Counted from the stretch's first letter, positions 1-7,092 are shown. The stretch: DNA of 21,069 nt from CAZHVS01 sp964536015 (GCA_964536015.1 CAZHVS010000029.1:1-21069); one strand, 5' to 3'. Numbers and translations: made by a program. Notes: a model not told the origin generated them from the letters alone.

Positions 1-82
1 AGAAAAATTTTAACAAAATAATCTAGACAAGGAAGAGTATGTTCTAACAAATTACAAATTTCACAAAAAGGAGGATATCAAA

Positions 83-1639
83 ATGAAAATATTCTGCACA
101 ATTATTCTTATAATTTCCAAATTTTTAGTAGTCCTGGCAGCAGAGGATTGGACAAATAAATCTCCATTATCTAAACCATCCGCCAGAGACAGGCATGCAA
201 TGGCATATATTGGAAATGGAAAAGTCGTTCTTTACGGAGGTTTGACCGCAAGCGGGAAAAATGCTGAAACATGGGTATATGACCTCAATGGAGATATGTG
301 GACCCAAATGAATCCTTCACCGAATCCTGGTATACGTTGCGATCATGCAATGGCTTATTTAGGTGGTGATCAAGTGCTAATGTTTGGCGGATCCGATATA
401 AATTACTCGTATACAAGTTCTTGCTGGATATACGACCTTAGCGAAAATTCGTGGACTGAGCTATATCCCGGGACCCGACCCAGTTCCCGCCGCTACCATG
501 CAATGGCATATATCGGTGATGGAAAGGTTTTGATGGTAGGCGGACAGCTTGAGGGGACTTCGTTCACTGGAGAAACTTGGCTCTATGAAACCAGCAGCGG
601 CAATTGGACTTCAAAGACTGCCATGGGTTTTGGTTTTTTCTTTCACTCTCTGGCGTTCATCGGTAATGATAATGTTTTGTTGGCAGGAATACGGACCGAC
701 AATGGTCTAACCAATGAAGCCTATCTGTTTGATTTGAGTGAAAATACTTGGACTCAGAAAGCAAATTTACCTGAAAGCCGAGCTAATGGAGCTATGGTCT
801 ATATTGGTGGATTGCAGACAATGTTTTTTGGTGGATATGACGCGGGATTTTGGACAAAAAACACAACGTATATTTACAACCTGAGTAATAATACATGGAC
901 GACTGACATTAACTCAAGTGCACCTACGGAACGAATTGAACATTCTATGGCAGAGACAAGTTTAGATGGGACAAGTTATATAGTTCTTTTTGGTGGTGAC
1001 GCTAGCGGTCGAAATGATGAGACATGGTCATTTGGCGGCGGAGATTATACTCTGCCGGTGGAACTTTCTATGTTCACTGCAGAGCATAAGATGCAAAATG
1101 TAGAATTACGATGGAGAACCAAGACCGAAGTAAATAATTATGGATTTGAGGTAGAGAGAAAAATTATTGAGACTTTGAATCCTGGAGTAGTTAACATGAA
1201 AGAATGGCAAAAAGTTGGTTTTGTACATGGCAGTGGTACGAATAATTCTCCTAAAGAATATAGCTTCACAGATAAGAGCCCGTTAGCAGGGGGCTATGCA
1301 TACCGGTTGAAGCAAATAGATAATAATGGAATGTTTAAATATTCACATAGCGTGGAGATAGAGATTGCTGTTCCAATAGAAATTTTATTGCATCAAAACT
1401 TTCCCAATCCATTTAATCCATCAACAACGATTTCATTCAATCTGCCCACCGAGGCATTTGTATCATTGAAGGTCTATGACAACTTAGGGTGTGAGGTATC
1501 GAACCTGGTTGCAGAGACATTGTCTGCGGGTCTACACTCACGAGAATGGAATGGAAAAACTTTACCAAGCGGCATATACTTTTATAACCTTAGGACTGGC
1601 TCCTTTAATGAAACAAGAAAGCTTGTATTACTGAGATGA
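83..1639 (+). CDS. Secreted kelch-repeat protein with T9SS C-terminal sorting domain
   Basis: The 518-residue product starts with a signal peptide (residues 1-20). It then has about six kelch blades (roughly 36-80, 86-128, 137-177, 187-228, 235-276, 285-317), each with a conserved HAMAYIG-type strand, a GG pair and a W in a D.W..T/NTWT-type strand, which together predict a beta-propeller. A linker domain (about 323-425) leads to a type-A T9SS tail at 436-518 beginning NFPNPFNPSTT and ending in ETRKLVLLR. By family knowledge it is exported by Sec, moved across the outer membrane by T9SS and attached or released at the surface; its ligand is unknown. The start is supported by a strong AAAAGGAGG Shine-Dalgarno at 66-74. 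An attC site begins 11 bases after the stop, so this may be the cargo of the first visible cassette, though its 5' boundary lies outside the window or is not recognisable. Confidence 0.9.
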   Translation: MKIFCTIILIISKFLVVLAAEDWTNKSPLSKPSARDRHAMAYIGNGKVVLYGGLTASGKNAETWVYDLNGDMWTQMNPSPNPGIRCDHAMAYLGGDQVLMFGGSDINYSYTSSCWIYDLSENSWTELYPGTRPSSRRYHAMAYIGDGKVLMVGGQLEGTSFTGETWLYETSSGNWTSKTAMGFGFFFHSLAFIGNDNVLLAGIRTDNGLTNEAYLFDLSENTWTQKANLPESRANGAMVYIGGLQTMFFGGYDAGFWTKNTTYIYNLSNNTWTTDINSSAPTERIEHSMAETSLDGTSYIVLFGGDASGRNDETWSFGGGDYTLPVELSMFTAEHKMQNVELRWRTKTEVNNYGFEVERKIIETLNPGVVNMKEWQKVGFVHGSGTNNSPKEYSFTDKSPLAGGYAYRLKQIDNNGMFKYSHSVEIEIAVPIEILLHQNFPNPFNPSTTISFNLPTEAFVSLKVYDNLGCEVSNLVAETLSAGLHSREWNGKTLPSGIYFYNLRTGSFNETRKLVLLR

Positions 1640-1649
1640 TGAGCGACAA

Positions 1650-1779
1650 CACATAACAGCACAAACCACGACACTCGCTCTTTTGTAATGGATTATAGTG
1701 CTCGTTCTATGTCCCGCAAGGCTGAGAAATAAATCTTTTAAACGTCGGGGCACAGCGTGGTTTGTGCAGAAGTTGTGCG
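1650..1779 (+). other. attC-like recombination site (attC1)
   Basis: R'' ACATAAC at 1651-1657, L'' GCACAAACCACG at 1659-1670, L' CGTGGTTTGTGC at 1756-1767 (a perfect 12-base reverse complement of L''), and R' GTTGTGC at 1772-1778. The loop is about 85 bases. It shares loop blocks with the site at 4761-4906 (ACTCGCTC and GTGCTCGTTC), so the two are members of one attC family. The crossover is expected between G1772 and T1773. Confidence 0.8.
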
Positions 1780-1851
1780 TCATGCAAAGATATTCGTGTA
1801 ACCATGACAGAAAATAATGTAGTTTAAACTTCTAATATGACATAATTAATT

Positions 1852-2547
1852 ATGGAAGAAAAATTAACAAGATCAGGGATAAAAGCATTTTTAGCACCAA
1901 TTCGTTGGATAATTGTAACAGGACTTGTTTTTTTTCTTGCCTCTGGAGAAATTAGCATTTTAAGAGCATGGATTTATATAGGTATTTATGCTCTTGGTGG
2001 ACTAATTATAGGGATTATACTTTTGAAAAAATCGCCAAAACTCTTAAATGACAGAGGAAAGATGCAAGAGGGAACAAAACAATTTGATAAGTATATTATA
2101 CTGACCTACTTTTTATTTGCGATTGTAATAACCCCATTTGTTGCTGGAATTGATAGAAGATTAAATCTTATTGAATTATTACCCTTCTTCTACTTGTATA
2201 TAGGTATTATTTTATACATTTTATCAGCAATATTTTCTACATGGCCGATGCTTCATAATCCTTTCTTTGAGGGCACTATACGAATACAGAAAGAGAAAAA
2301 TCATAATGTAATTAAAACAGGGCCATATAAAATAGTACGTCACCCGGGATACCTTGGAATGCTTTTAGGTTCAATATCATTACCTTTGACATTAGGCTCG
2401 GTACTTGCATTTATTCCTCTGGTTATTATGATTACTTTAATTTTTATCAGGACATACTATGAGGATACAACTTTAAAGAAAGAATTGACTGGATATTCTG
2501 AATATTGTAAAGAAGTTAAATATAGACTAATTCCTTTCATCTGGTAA
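1852..2547 (+). CDS. ICMT/phospholipid-methyltransferase-like membrane protein
   Basis: A 231-residue integral membrane protein with hydrophobic segments at about 17-31, 38-57, 80-98, 111-130 and 170-199. The signature TGPYKIVRHPGYLG (156-169), followed by an acidic E-D-x-x-L motif (204-208) and YxxY near 215-218, is the S-adenosylmethionine-binding region of the isoprenylcysteine carboxyl methyltransferase / PEMT superfamily. It probably methylates a lipid, isoprenoid or other small hydrophobic substrate in the membrane; the substrate cannot be told from sequence. Its closest visible relative is the next cassette gene (2786-3457). There is no strong Shine-Dalgarno before the ATG, which is common in Bacteroidota. 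It is the sole gene of the inferred cassette 1773-2723. Confidence 0.82.
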   Translation: MEEKLTRSGIKAFLAPIRWIIVTGLVFFLASGEISILRAWIYIGIYALGGLIIGIILLKKSPKLLNDRGKMQEGTKQFDKYIILTYFLFAIVITPFVAGIDRRLNLIELLPFFYLYIGIILYILSAIFSTWPMLHNPFFEGTIRIQKEKNHNVIKTGPYKIVRHPGYLGMLLGSISLPLTLGSVLAFIPLVIMITLIFIRTYYEDTTLKKELTGYSEYCKEVKYRLIPFIW

Positions 2548-2592
2548 ATTCAATTATTCAAGGATTTATTTGAAAATAAAAGAAAAATAATA

Positions 2593-2730
2593 CACGAACA
2601 CACATCAAGCGGTATAGCCAATAAGGGTTTCAGAGGCATGCGAGTTCATCACCTACATCAATCTTTTGCCTTGGTTGACAGGAACATCGCTTTGCAATCC
2701 CTTACTTGTCATACCGCTAACCGTTGGCTA
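2593..2730 (+). other. attC-like recombination site (attC2)
   Basis: Two-part imperfect palindrome: AGCGGTAT (2608-2615) pairs with ATACCGCT (2711-2718), and TAAGGG (2622-2627) pairs with CCCTTA (2699-2704), with unpaired bases between the two helices. R' is GTTGGCT at 2723-2729. R'' is uncertain; CACGAAC at 2593-2599 is the best candidate and fits poorly with the cassette start TTGTGCG. The right arm (CCCTTACTTGT...CCGCTA..ACCGTT) is homologous to that of attC3. Confidence 0.7.
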
Positions 2731-2785
2731 CAAGGTATGGAGGCCACAAAACAACCAAACATCAGATTGATAAAAATTTAGAATT

Positions 2786-3457
2786 ATGAAAGCAGGTTAT
2801 TTAGTAAAACATTTTCTTGGCACATTCATATTTTTTGCGATAATATTTATTAGTGCAGGTCGGATAGATTATTGGCAAGGATTGATCTACGTTTCGATTG
2901 GATTAATAATGTTTGTTTTAAATTACACAATACTTCGACCAGATTCAGATTTGTTAAAAGAACGGTCAAAGCCGGGAAAAGAATCAAAGAAATGGGATAA
3001 AACTATACTTGGATTATCTTTTCTTATTACCATTTCAATGTATATAATTGCAGGATTTGATTCGGGTCGGTATCATTGGTCTCCTGGCTTTAATAGGATT
3101 TTATATGTAATTGGAGCAATTTTAACTGCAACGGGACAATTACTATTTCTGGTTGCACAAAAACAAAATAGATTTTTTTCAAGTACAGTTAGGATACTGA
3201 CAGATAGAGAGCATATTGTTTGTGATACTGGATTATATAAAATCGTCAGACATCCTGCTTATATGGGTTCGATAATTCAAGCGGTAGGATTTCCTCTGAT
3301 TTTTGGTTCATTATGGAGTATTATACCTGTAATTGTTTCAATTATTCTATTGATAATTAGGACAGATTTTGAGGATAAAACCTTAAAAGATGAATTGAAA
3401 GGTTATCGTGAATATTCTGAGAAAACTCGATTTAAAGTTGTTCCATTAATTTGGTAA
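2786..3457 (+). CDS. ICMT/phospholipid-methyltransferase-like membrane protein, paralogue
   Basis: A 223-residue membrane protein of the same family as 1852-2547. It carries TGLYKIVRHPAYMG at 148-161, then an E-D-K-T-L motif and YxxY near the C-terminus, and both proteins end in a P-(F/L)-I-W tail. Hydrophobic stretches are at about 9-22, 31-49, 75-90, 105-125 and 165-193. The expected activity is SAM-dependent methyl transfer to a membrane substrate, as for its neighbour. The two proteins are clearly related but well diverged, with most similarity in the C-terminal half. It is the sole gene of inferred cassette 2724-3605, whose start GTTGGC is complementary to the R'' box TGCCAAC after the gene. 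Confidence 0.82.
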   Translation: MKAGYLVKHFLGTFIFFAIIFISAGRIDYWQGLIYVSIGLIMFVLNYTILRPDSDLLKERSKPGKESKKWDKTILGLSFLITISMYIIAGFDSGRYHWSPGFNRILYVIGAILTATGQLLFLVAQKQNRFFSSTVRILTDREHIVCDTGLYKIVRHPAYMGSIIQAVGFPLIFGSLWSIIPVIVSIILLIIRTDFEDKTLKDELKGYREYSEKTRFKVVPLIW

Positions 3458-3484
3458 TGATAATAGGATTAAAAAATACACAGT

Positions 3485-3614
3485 TGCCAACAAAGTGAAT
3501 CAGTAATAAGGGTTTCGGTGGGTATTTGAGCGTTCTACATCACATAAAGTTTTGTGTAGATTGATAGTGATGAAGCCCGTAACTTGTTGCCGCTACACTC
3601 AACCGTTATAGGGC
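3485..3614 (+). other. attC-like recombination site (attC3)
   Basis: R'' TGCCAAC at 3485-3491 matches the cassette's own 5' core GTTGGC (2723-2728). GCCAACAAAGT (3486-3496) pairs imperfectly with AACTTGTTGC (3581-3590), and GGGTTTC pairs imperfectly with GAAGCCC (3572-3578). The loop contains its own hairpin, CTACA (3535-3539) with TGTAG (3555-3559). R' is GTTATAG at 3605-3611. The left arm has an extra stretch of about 10 bases relative to the right. Confidence 0.75.
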
Positions 3615-3666
3615 ATTTTAGGATGACTGAAGGACAATAACAGAAACAACAATTAATAATCAAAAA

Positions 3667-3963
3667 ATGGACAAACAACAATTTTTCTTAAAACTCAATC
3701 CGCCACGACCTACATATATGATAGATATGACGGTTGACGAAAAGGCAATTATGCAAAAACATGTTGCATATTGGACTGGACTATTGAATAAAAATATCGC
3801 TATTGTATTTGGACCTGTTCGTGACCCAAAAGGCGGATATGGCGTTGGAGTAGTATCGGTGGACAATGAAGAGCACTTGAAACAAATTATTTCAAACGAT
3901 CCTGCGAACGGCTTAAATCAATACGAGTACTATCCAATGCGAGCAATATTCAAGCAAGCATAA
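3667..3963 (+). CDS. YCII-related domain protein
   Basis: A 98-residue cytosolic protein with the layout of the YCII/YciI family: a dimeric alpha-beta ferredoxin-like fold, H32 in the region MQKHVAYW, and D53 in the following PVRDPKGGYGV strand. This His-Asp pair is the conserved putative active site in the family. The biochemical role is unknown. A good part of the sequence between the ends is typical for the family, and the length (about 95-100 residues) is normal. It is the only gene of the best-defined cassette, 3606-4025 (420 bases), where the first nine bases and R'' are exact reverse complements. The antisense frame overlapping it is not a gene. Confidence 0.8.
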   Translation: MDKQQFFLKLNPPRPTYMIDMTVDEKAIMQKHVAYWTGLLNKNIAIVFGPVRDPKGGYGVGVVSVDNEEHLKQIISNDPANGLNQYEYYPMRAIFKQA

Positions 3964-4009
3964 ATTATGTAACATGCCACAATTTAAGCGGACAAATGAA
4001 AAGAAAAAC

Positions 4010-4033
4010 GCCCTATAATTGCTCGTTATGCGC
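4010..4033 (+). other. Stem-less mini-attC site (attC4)
   Basis: R'' GCCCTATAA (4010-4018) is the exact reverse complement of this cassette's own first nine bases, TTATAGGGC (3606-3614). Only about six bases (TTGCTC) separate it from R' GTTATGC (4025-4031). The L''/loop/L' part present in normal attC sites is missing, so the site can fold only into a small R''/R' hairpin. The boundary is strongly supported; whether the site is functional is unknown. Confidence 0.7.
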
Positions 4034-4086
4034 AACGAAACTCACAATTATATGAACTAAAACATAATAATCAGAAAGAATAATAA

Positions 4087-4734
4087 ATGGCAAAAGACCT
4101 AAGTAAAATTCCTTGGCATGGAGTTCCACGGGAAGAAATCCCTTGGTATCCATCAGTGAACGCAGATGCCTGTATAGGGTGCGAGTTATGTTACTTAACT
4201 TGCGGACGTGAGGTATACGAGATGGTCTTCACAGACGCAAAACATCAGAAGGCTATAGCAGAACGATCATACAATTGTATGGTTGGATGCTCTACTTGTG
4301 CTGTAGTCTGTCCGACACAGGCTATCACATTCCCTTCTCGAGAAGTTGTATGGAAAGTCGAGCGGCAATTCAAGATTTTCAAGACAGTGCGAACGGAAGC
4401 AAAAGAGAAACGACAAAAATCCGCCACACTTACTAATCGCCAAGAGGCGGAGAAGCAAATTGGCCGAGCAATCACACGCGTGCACGTGATGATAGCTGGC
4501 GTGTTTGGTGAAAAACGCTTTCTCACAAAGCTTCAAGAATTCATAAAGGATAAGCCCTGCGATATCGAAAACATACAACTCTCAGTACCAACACTGAAGG
4601 GGCTTATGGAGAAAGCCCCCGCACATATGAGCTTAGACCTTACTTCAACGACCCAAGAAGACGTACATCGATATTTAGATGAGCTTCGTAAACTAGTTGT
4701 CAAAAACGAGTTAGTTTGGGTTGAAGAAAAATAG
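4087..4734 (+). CDS. Ferredoxin-like protein with two 4Fe-4S cluster motifs and C-terminal extension
   Basis: A 215-residue protein. Cluster motif 1 is C29-x2-C32-x2-C35-x3-C39 and motif 2 is C64-x3-C68-x2-C71-x3-C75-P, so it should bind two [4Fe-4S] clusters in the bacterial ferredoxin fold. The second motif has three residues instead of the usual two between its first cysteines, and motif 1 is followed by Gly rather than Pro. After about residue 85 comes a basic helical stretch and a roughly 100-residue C-terminal domain that I do not recognise. There is no signal peptide, so it is probably a cytosolic electron carrier or redox-sensing protein. Base use looks more GC-rich than in neighbouring genes (for example around 4465-4500), which fits separate acquisition. 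It is the sole gene of cassette 4026-4900. Confidence 0.8.
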   Translation: MAKDLSKIPWHGVPREEIPWYPSVNADACIGCELCYLTCGREVYEMVFTDAKHQKAIAERSYNCMVGCSTCAVVCPTQAITFPSREVVWKVERQFKIFKTVRTEAKEKRQKSATLTNRQEAEKQIGRAITRVHVMIAGVFGEKRFLTKLQEFIKDKPCDIENIQLSVPTLKGLMEKAPAHMSLDLTSTTQEDVHRYLDELRKLVVKNELVWVEEK

Positions 4735-4760
4735 GAAAAGCCACTACCGAGCTGCGCTGA

Positions 4761-4908
4761 GAATAACACGGCAAACAACGATACTCGCTCATTTGATATG
4801 GCAATGTAGAACCTTGGTAGGAAAATCAATTGTGCTCGTTCCATACCCGCCGTATTCTGTTTTGCTTTACGCAACGGGCACAGCGTTATTTACCGAGACG
4901 TTGGCGGC
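4761..4908 (+). other. attC-like recombination site (attC5)
   Basis: R'' GAATAAC (4761-4767) is partly complementary to the cassette start GTTAT (4025-4029). L'' CGGCAAACAACG (4769-4780) pairs with L' CGTTATTTACCG (4884-4895) at 10 of 12 positions. R' is GTTGGCG at 4900-4906. It shares loop blocks with attC1 (ACTCGCTC at 4783-4790, GTGCTCGTTC at 4832-4841) and a CACAGCG right-arm entry, so it belongs to the same subfamily. A short open frame across the site (4721-4927) is not considered a gene. Confidence 0.8.
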
Positions 4909-4985
4909 AAGCAAGAGTGCCGATTAATCTGTATGACTTTAATAAGTTGAAGATGTTCATTCATTTTGAATAGTTTAATTGGAGA

Positions 4986-5299
4986 ATGGCTAAATTTGAA
5001 AAAGCAACATATATGAATAAAAATATTGAATTGGTTTTACAACTTTACGATGCTTTCTCAAAAAAGAGCATAAATGTGATTTTGGAGTTATTAAATAATG
5101 AAACTGGATAGAGAGAACCAGAAAATCCATATAATCCTGCAGGAGGTACAAGAAAAGGTCATGCTGGATTCATAGAATGGCTTAATATAGGCAAAGATGC
5201 TGAAGATATTCTTATTTTAGAACCAAAAAGATTTTAGGTGATGATGATTCAGTTGCTGTAATTGGCTATATGAAGTGCAAAACTAAACTTACGGGTAAG
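4986..5299 (+). pseudogene. SnoaL-like (NTF2-fold) gene, broken and truncated
   Basis: The reading frame from ATG 4986 gives a clear SnoaL-like polyketide cyclase / NTF2-fold N-terminus (MAKFEKATYM..LYDAFSKK) but is interrupted by TAG at 5109-5111. Family members usually have Trp at this position, so a TGG to TAG change is likely. The frame then continues as REPENPYNPAGGT...GFIEWL to a second stop at 5235-5237. Adding one T to the T-run at 5232-5235 restores the family sequence LGDDDSVAVIGYMKCKT, up to LTGK at about 5299. Similarity then stops at the GTTAGCTGC core at 5299, so the last part of the fold (about 30 residues) and the cassette's own attC are missing. Family recognition is from motif memory. 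Confidence 0.7.
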
Positions 5300-5307
5300 T
5301 TAGCTGC
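5299..5307 (+). other. Cassette junction core site GTTAGCTGC
   Basis: GTTAGCTGC is the exact reverse complement of GCAGCTAAC at 6310-6318 and so marks the left end of the nuclease cassette 5300-6323. The sequence to its left is coding sequence of the SnoaL-like pseudogene rather than an attC, so this junction has an R' core but no R''/L''/L' of its own. A small hairpin, CTTAC (5288-5292) with GTAAG (5295-5299), sits just before it. Confidence 0.6.
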
Positions 5308-5513
5308 AACCTTACGGCACGACACTCAAGTGGCTTGACAGAGTAATAATTAGACATTGAATGAGTGTTCCCTTCTTAAGTGCGGGACTCCTACTCTACT
5401 GCGGTTTCGGGGGAAAGTAATTCATCGTCTTACAGACTTAGTTAAATGGTTTGACAAACATTTCGTAAGATAACAACTAACATTTACTAATGTTGAGTTA
5501 GATAAAGTAAAAA

Positions 5514-6317
5514 ATGGAAACAGACAACTTCAATATACAAGATGTTTTTTATGAACATTATATAAATCTCACTGAAGAAACGATTTTGCGAATGAACAAA
5601 AATTGCAATTCAGGAGAGTTAAACAACGTAATTGTTGGACTAAATAAACACTGCTTTGGACTGTGGCTTATTGACGATGAAAAAGAAATTAAGTATCAAC
5701 TTTTTTATGTTCGTGGACACGACAAATTAGAAGGCGACCTCATACAACTTACTTCCGATTTAATATATCGTGATGAGTTGGTTTTCTATTTTTCACACTT
5801 TCTTTCACACAACTATAAGGACATTGACTTAATAGATACCTTCAATACCTTTCAAGGACAAACAAGGGGACTATTAGAAAAATTAGGATTTCTAACTATT
5901 GCTTCTACCGAACTTGACAAATATGGCGACCCCAATCCTACAATAATAGCTAAAGGTGTAAAGGGTATAATTCCATTAAGACTTATAAGAAAAGGAGAAT
6001 TTTACAAGGAGTTTTTTGGAAACAAGAAGCTACCAATTCAAGAAGGTGAATATGTTTATCTAATGCTAAACAAGAGAAACGATTACATAAAAATTGGTAA
6101 GAGTAAAAGACCAACATTTAGAGAAAAGACACTACAAGCAGACGAACCAGACATCGAATTAATTACACATTGGGAAGCTCCATCCCAATTAGAAAAGCAA
6201 CTTCACAAAATGTTTGAACGAAAGCGACAAAGGGGAGAATGGTTTGACTTAAACTTCAAAGACCTTAAACAAATAAAGGAGTTAATGGACGACTTTGAAA
6301 AGAAAGGCAGCAGCTAA
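5514..6317 (+). CDS. GIY-YIG (T5orf172/MUG113-type) nuclease-domain protein
   Basis: A 267-residue protein. The C-terminal part (about 183-262) has the T5orf172 pattern of the GIY-YIG superfamily: EYVYLML, then YIKIGKSKRP with the conserved KIGKS, and further on LEKQLHKMF and a REQ-like RQRGEWFDL ending. In the family the tyrosines, the Arg after the KIGK strand and a later Glu form the nuclease site. The first 170 or so residues match nothing I know and may be a sensor or partner domain. It is likely a cytosolic nuclease or nucleic-acid binding protein, and a role in phage defence is possible but not shown. The last codon and stop run into the R'' box (6310-6318). About 200 non-coding bases precede the start within the cassette. 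Confidence 0.75.
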   Translation: METDNFNIQDVFYEHYINLTEETILRMNKNCNSGELNNVIVGLNKHCFGLWLIDDEKEIKYQLFYVRGHDKLEGDLIQLTSDLIYRDELVFYFSHFLSHNYKDIDLIDTFNTFQGQTRGLLEKLGFLTIASTELDKYGDPNPTIIAKGVKGIIPLRLIRKGEFYKEFFGNKKLPIQEGEYVYLMLNKRNDYIKIGKSKRPTFREKTLQADEPDIELITHWEAPSQLEKQLHKMFERKRQRGEWFDLNFKDLKQIKELMDDFEKKGSS

Positions 6318-6331
6318 CAGCCGTTTGCCGC
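6310..6331 (+). other. Stem-less mini-attC site (attC6)
   Basis: R'' GCAGCTAAC (6310-6318) overlaps the stop codon of the nuclease gene and is the exact reverse complement of the cassette start GTTAGCTGC (5299-5307). Only AGCC separates it from R' GTTTGCC (6323-6329). R'' and the R' side GTTTGCCGC can pair at 7 of 9 positions with a 4-base loop. Like 4010-4033, it lacks the L''/loop/L' stem. Confidence 0.7.
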
Positions 6332-6360
6332 AATAAATCTAATCAGTACACGTCAGAAAA

Positions 6361-7092
6361 ATGAAGCAGAGAACAGCAATAATAGTTATTTCACTCATAA
6401 TATTTTCACAACAAACCTTTGGGCAAGTAGACAATTCCTTTGGTGCGTTACCACCATTTACAAAATGGTATCAAAATCCATTGGGGGTAAGTCCAATTGC
6501 TTTACATACTGGTAATGGTATTTTTATTCCTGCTATTGCCGCTGGAGCTATATTACTTTTTACTAAACAAGATACTACTTTGTTAAATAGTTTTAGTTTA
6601 TATGTTGACGTTGGATACACAAAAGGTTATTATGGCAGTTTCTCTAATGTAACACATTACAATATTGGCATCAACTATATGTTGAGAAAATATATGTCAA
6701 TTGGTGCAGAATTTTCGCAGGTTTATGTGGCCGATAATGAAAACAACACTTATGGAGTGGGTATTCGTCCGTTTTTTAGATTTTATCCTATGAACAAGGA
6801 TAATATTAAACTTTACTTTCAAAGTGGTGCAGGGCTTCAATACTTTTTTAAGAATTTTCCACAACCCTCAGGCTTTTTTGACGATTATCGAGAAGGTACG
6901 AGATTAAATGGTAGTCCCAAATATGGCATTGGCGCAGAAATAAAACTAAACCCCAAATGGGAAATCACTGCCGGGCTTTGGCATACTCATTTTTCTAATG
7001 GAGATAATCCAAGTGCAGAAAGAAATCCCGGACACGATAGTAATGGGTTTTCAATAGGATTGGTTTATACACCTAATAAATACAAGAAGTAA
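6361..7092 (+). CDS. PagL-like outer-membrane lipid A deacylase (acyloxyacyl hydrolase family)
   Basis: A 243-residue protein with a signal peptide (about 1-21, ending QTFGQ) followed by alternating aromatic beta-strands ending in an FSIGLVY strand, which indicates an outer-membrane beta-barrel. H210-F-S212-N213, followed by ...NPSAERNPGHDSNGF, matches the H-x-S-N / NPG region of PagL-type 3-O-deacylases, where the His and Ser are catalytic. The family removes an ester-linked acyl chain from lipid A, which changes envelope permeability and immune recognition. The length is somewhat longer than classic PagL (about 170-190) because of an N-terminal insertion. It is the sole gene of the cassette beginning at 6324. 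A different small barrel without enzyme activity remains possible. Confidence 0.7.
   Translation: MKQRTAIIVISLIIFSQQTFGQVDNSFGALPPFTKWYQNPLGVSPIALHTGNGIFIPAIAAGAILLFTKQDTTLLNSFSLYVDVGYTKGYYGSFSNVTHYNIGINYMLRKYMSIGAEFSQVYVADNENNTYGVGIRPFFRFYPMNKDNIKLYFQSGAGLQYFFKNFPQPSGFFDDYREGTRLNGSPKYGIGAEIKLNPKWEITAGLWHTHFSNGDNPSAERNPGHDSNGFSIGLVYTPNKYKK

Noticed and set aside
1650..4908. Palindromes as ends of insertion sequences or transposons
   Set aside because: No transposase frame lies between them, no target-site duplication is seen, and each palindrome sits after a different gene with a GTT core, which fits attC sites better.
4721..4927. Open frame of 68 codons after the ferredoxin-like gene
   Set aside because: It lies within attC5 and its loop, and its product has no domain-like features.
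5320..5440. Possible further attC of the attC1 family (ACGACACTC, GAGTGTT, TGCGGGAC)
   Set aside because: Some blocks resemble the attC1 loop, but no consistent left/right arms or GTT core at its right end could be found.
5335..5513. Sigma-70-like promoter boxes (TTGACA at 5335 and 5451)
   Set aside because: Neither has a convincing -10 box at the right distance, and Bacteroidota-type promoters use other boxes.
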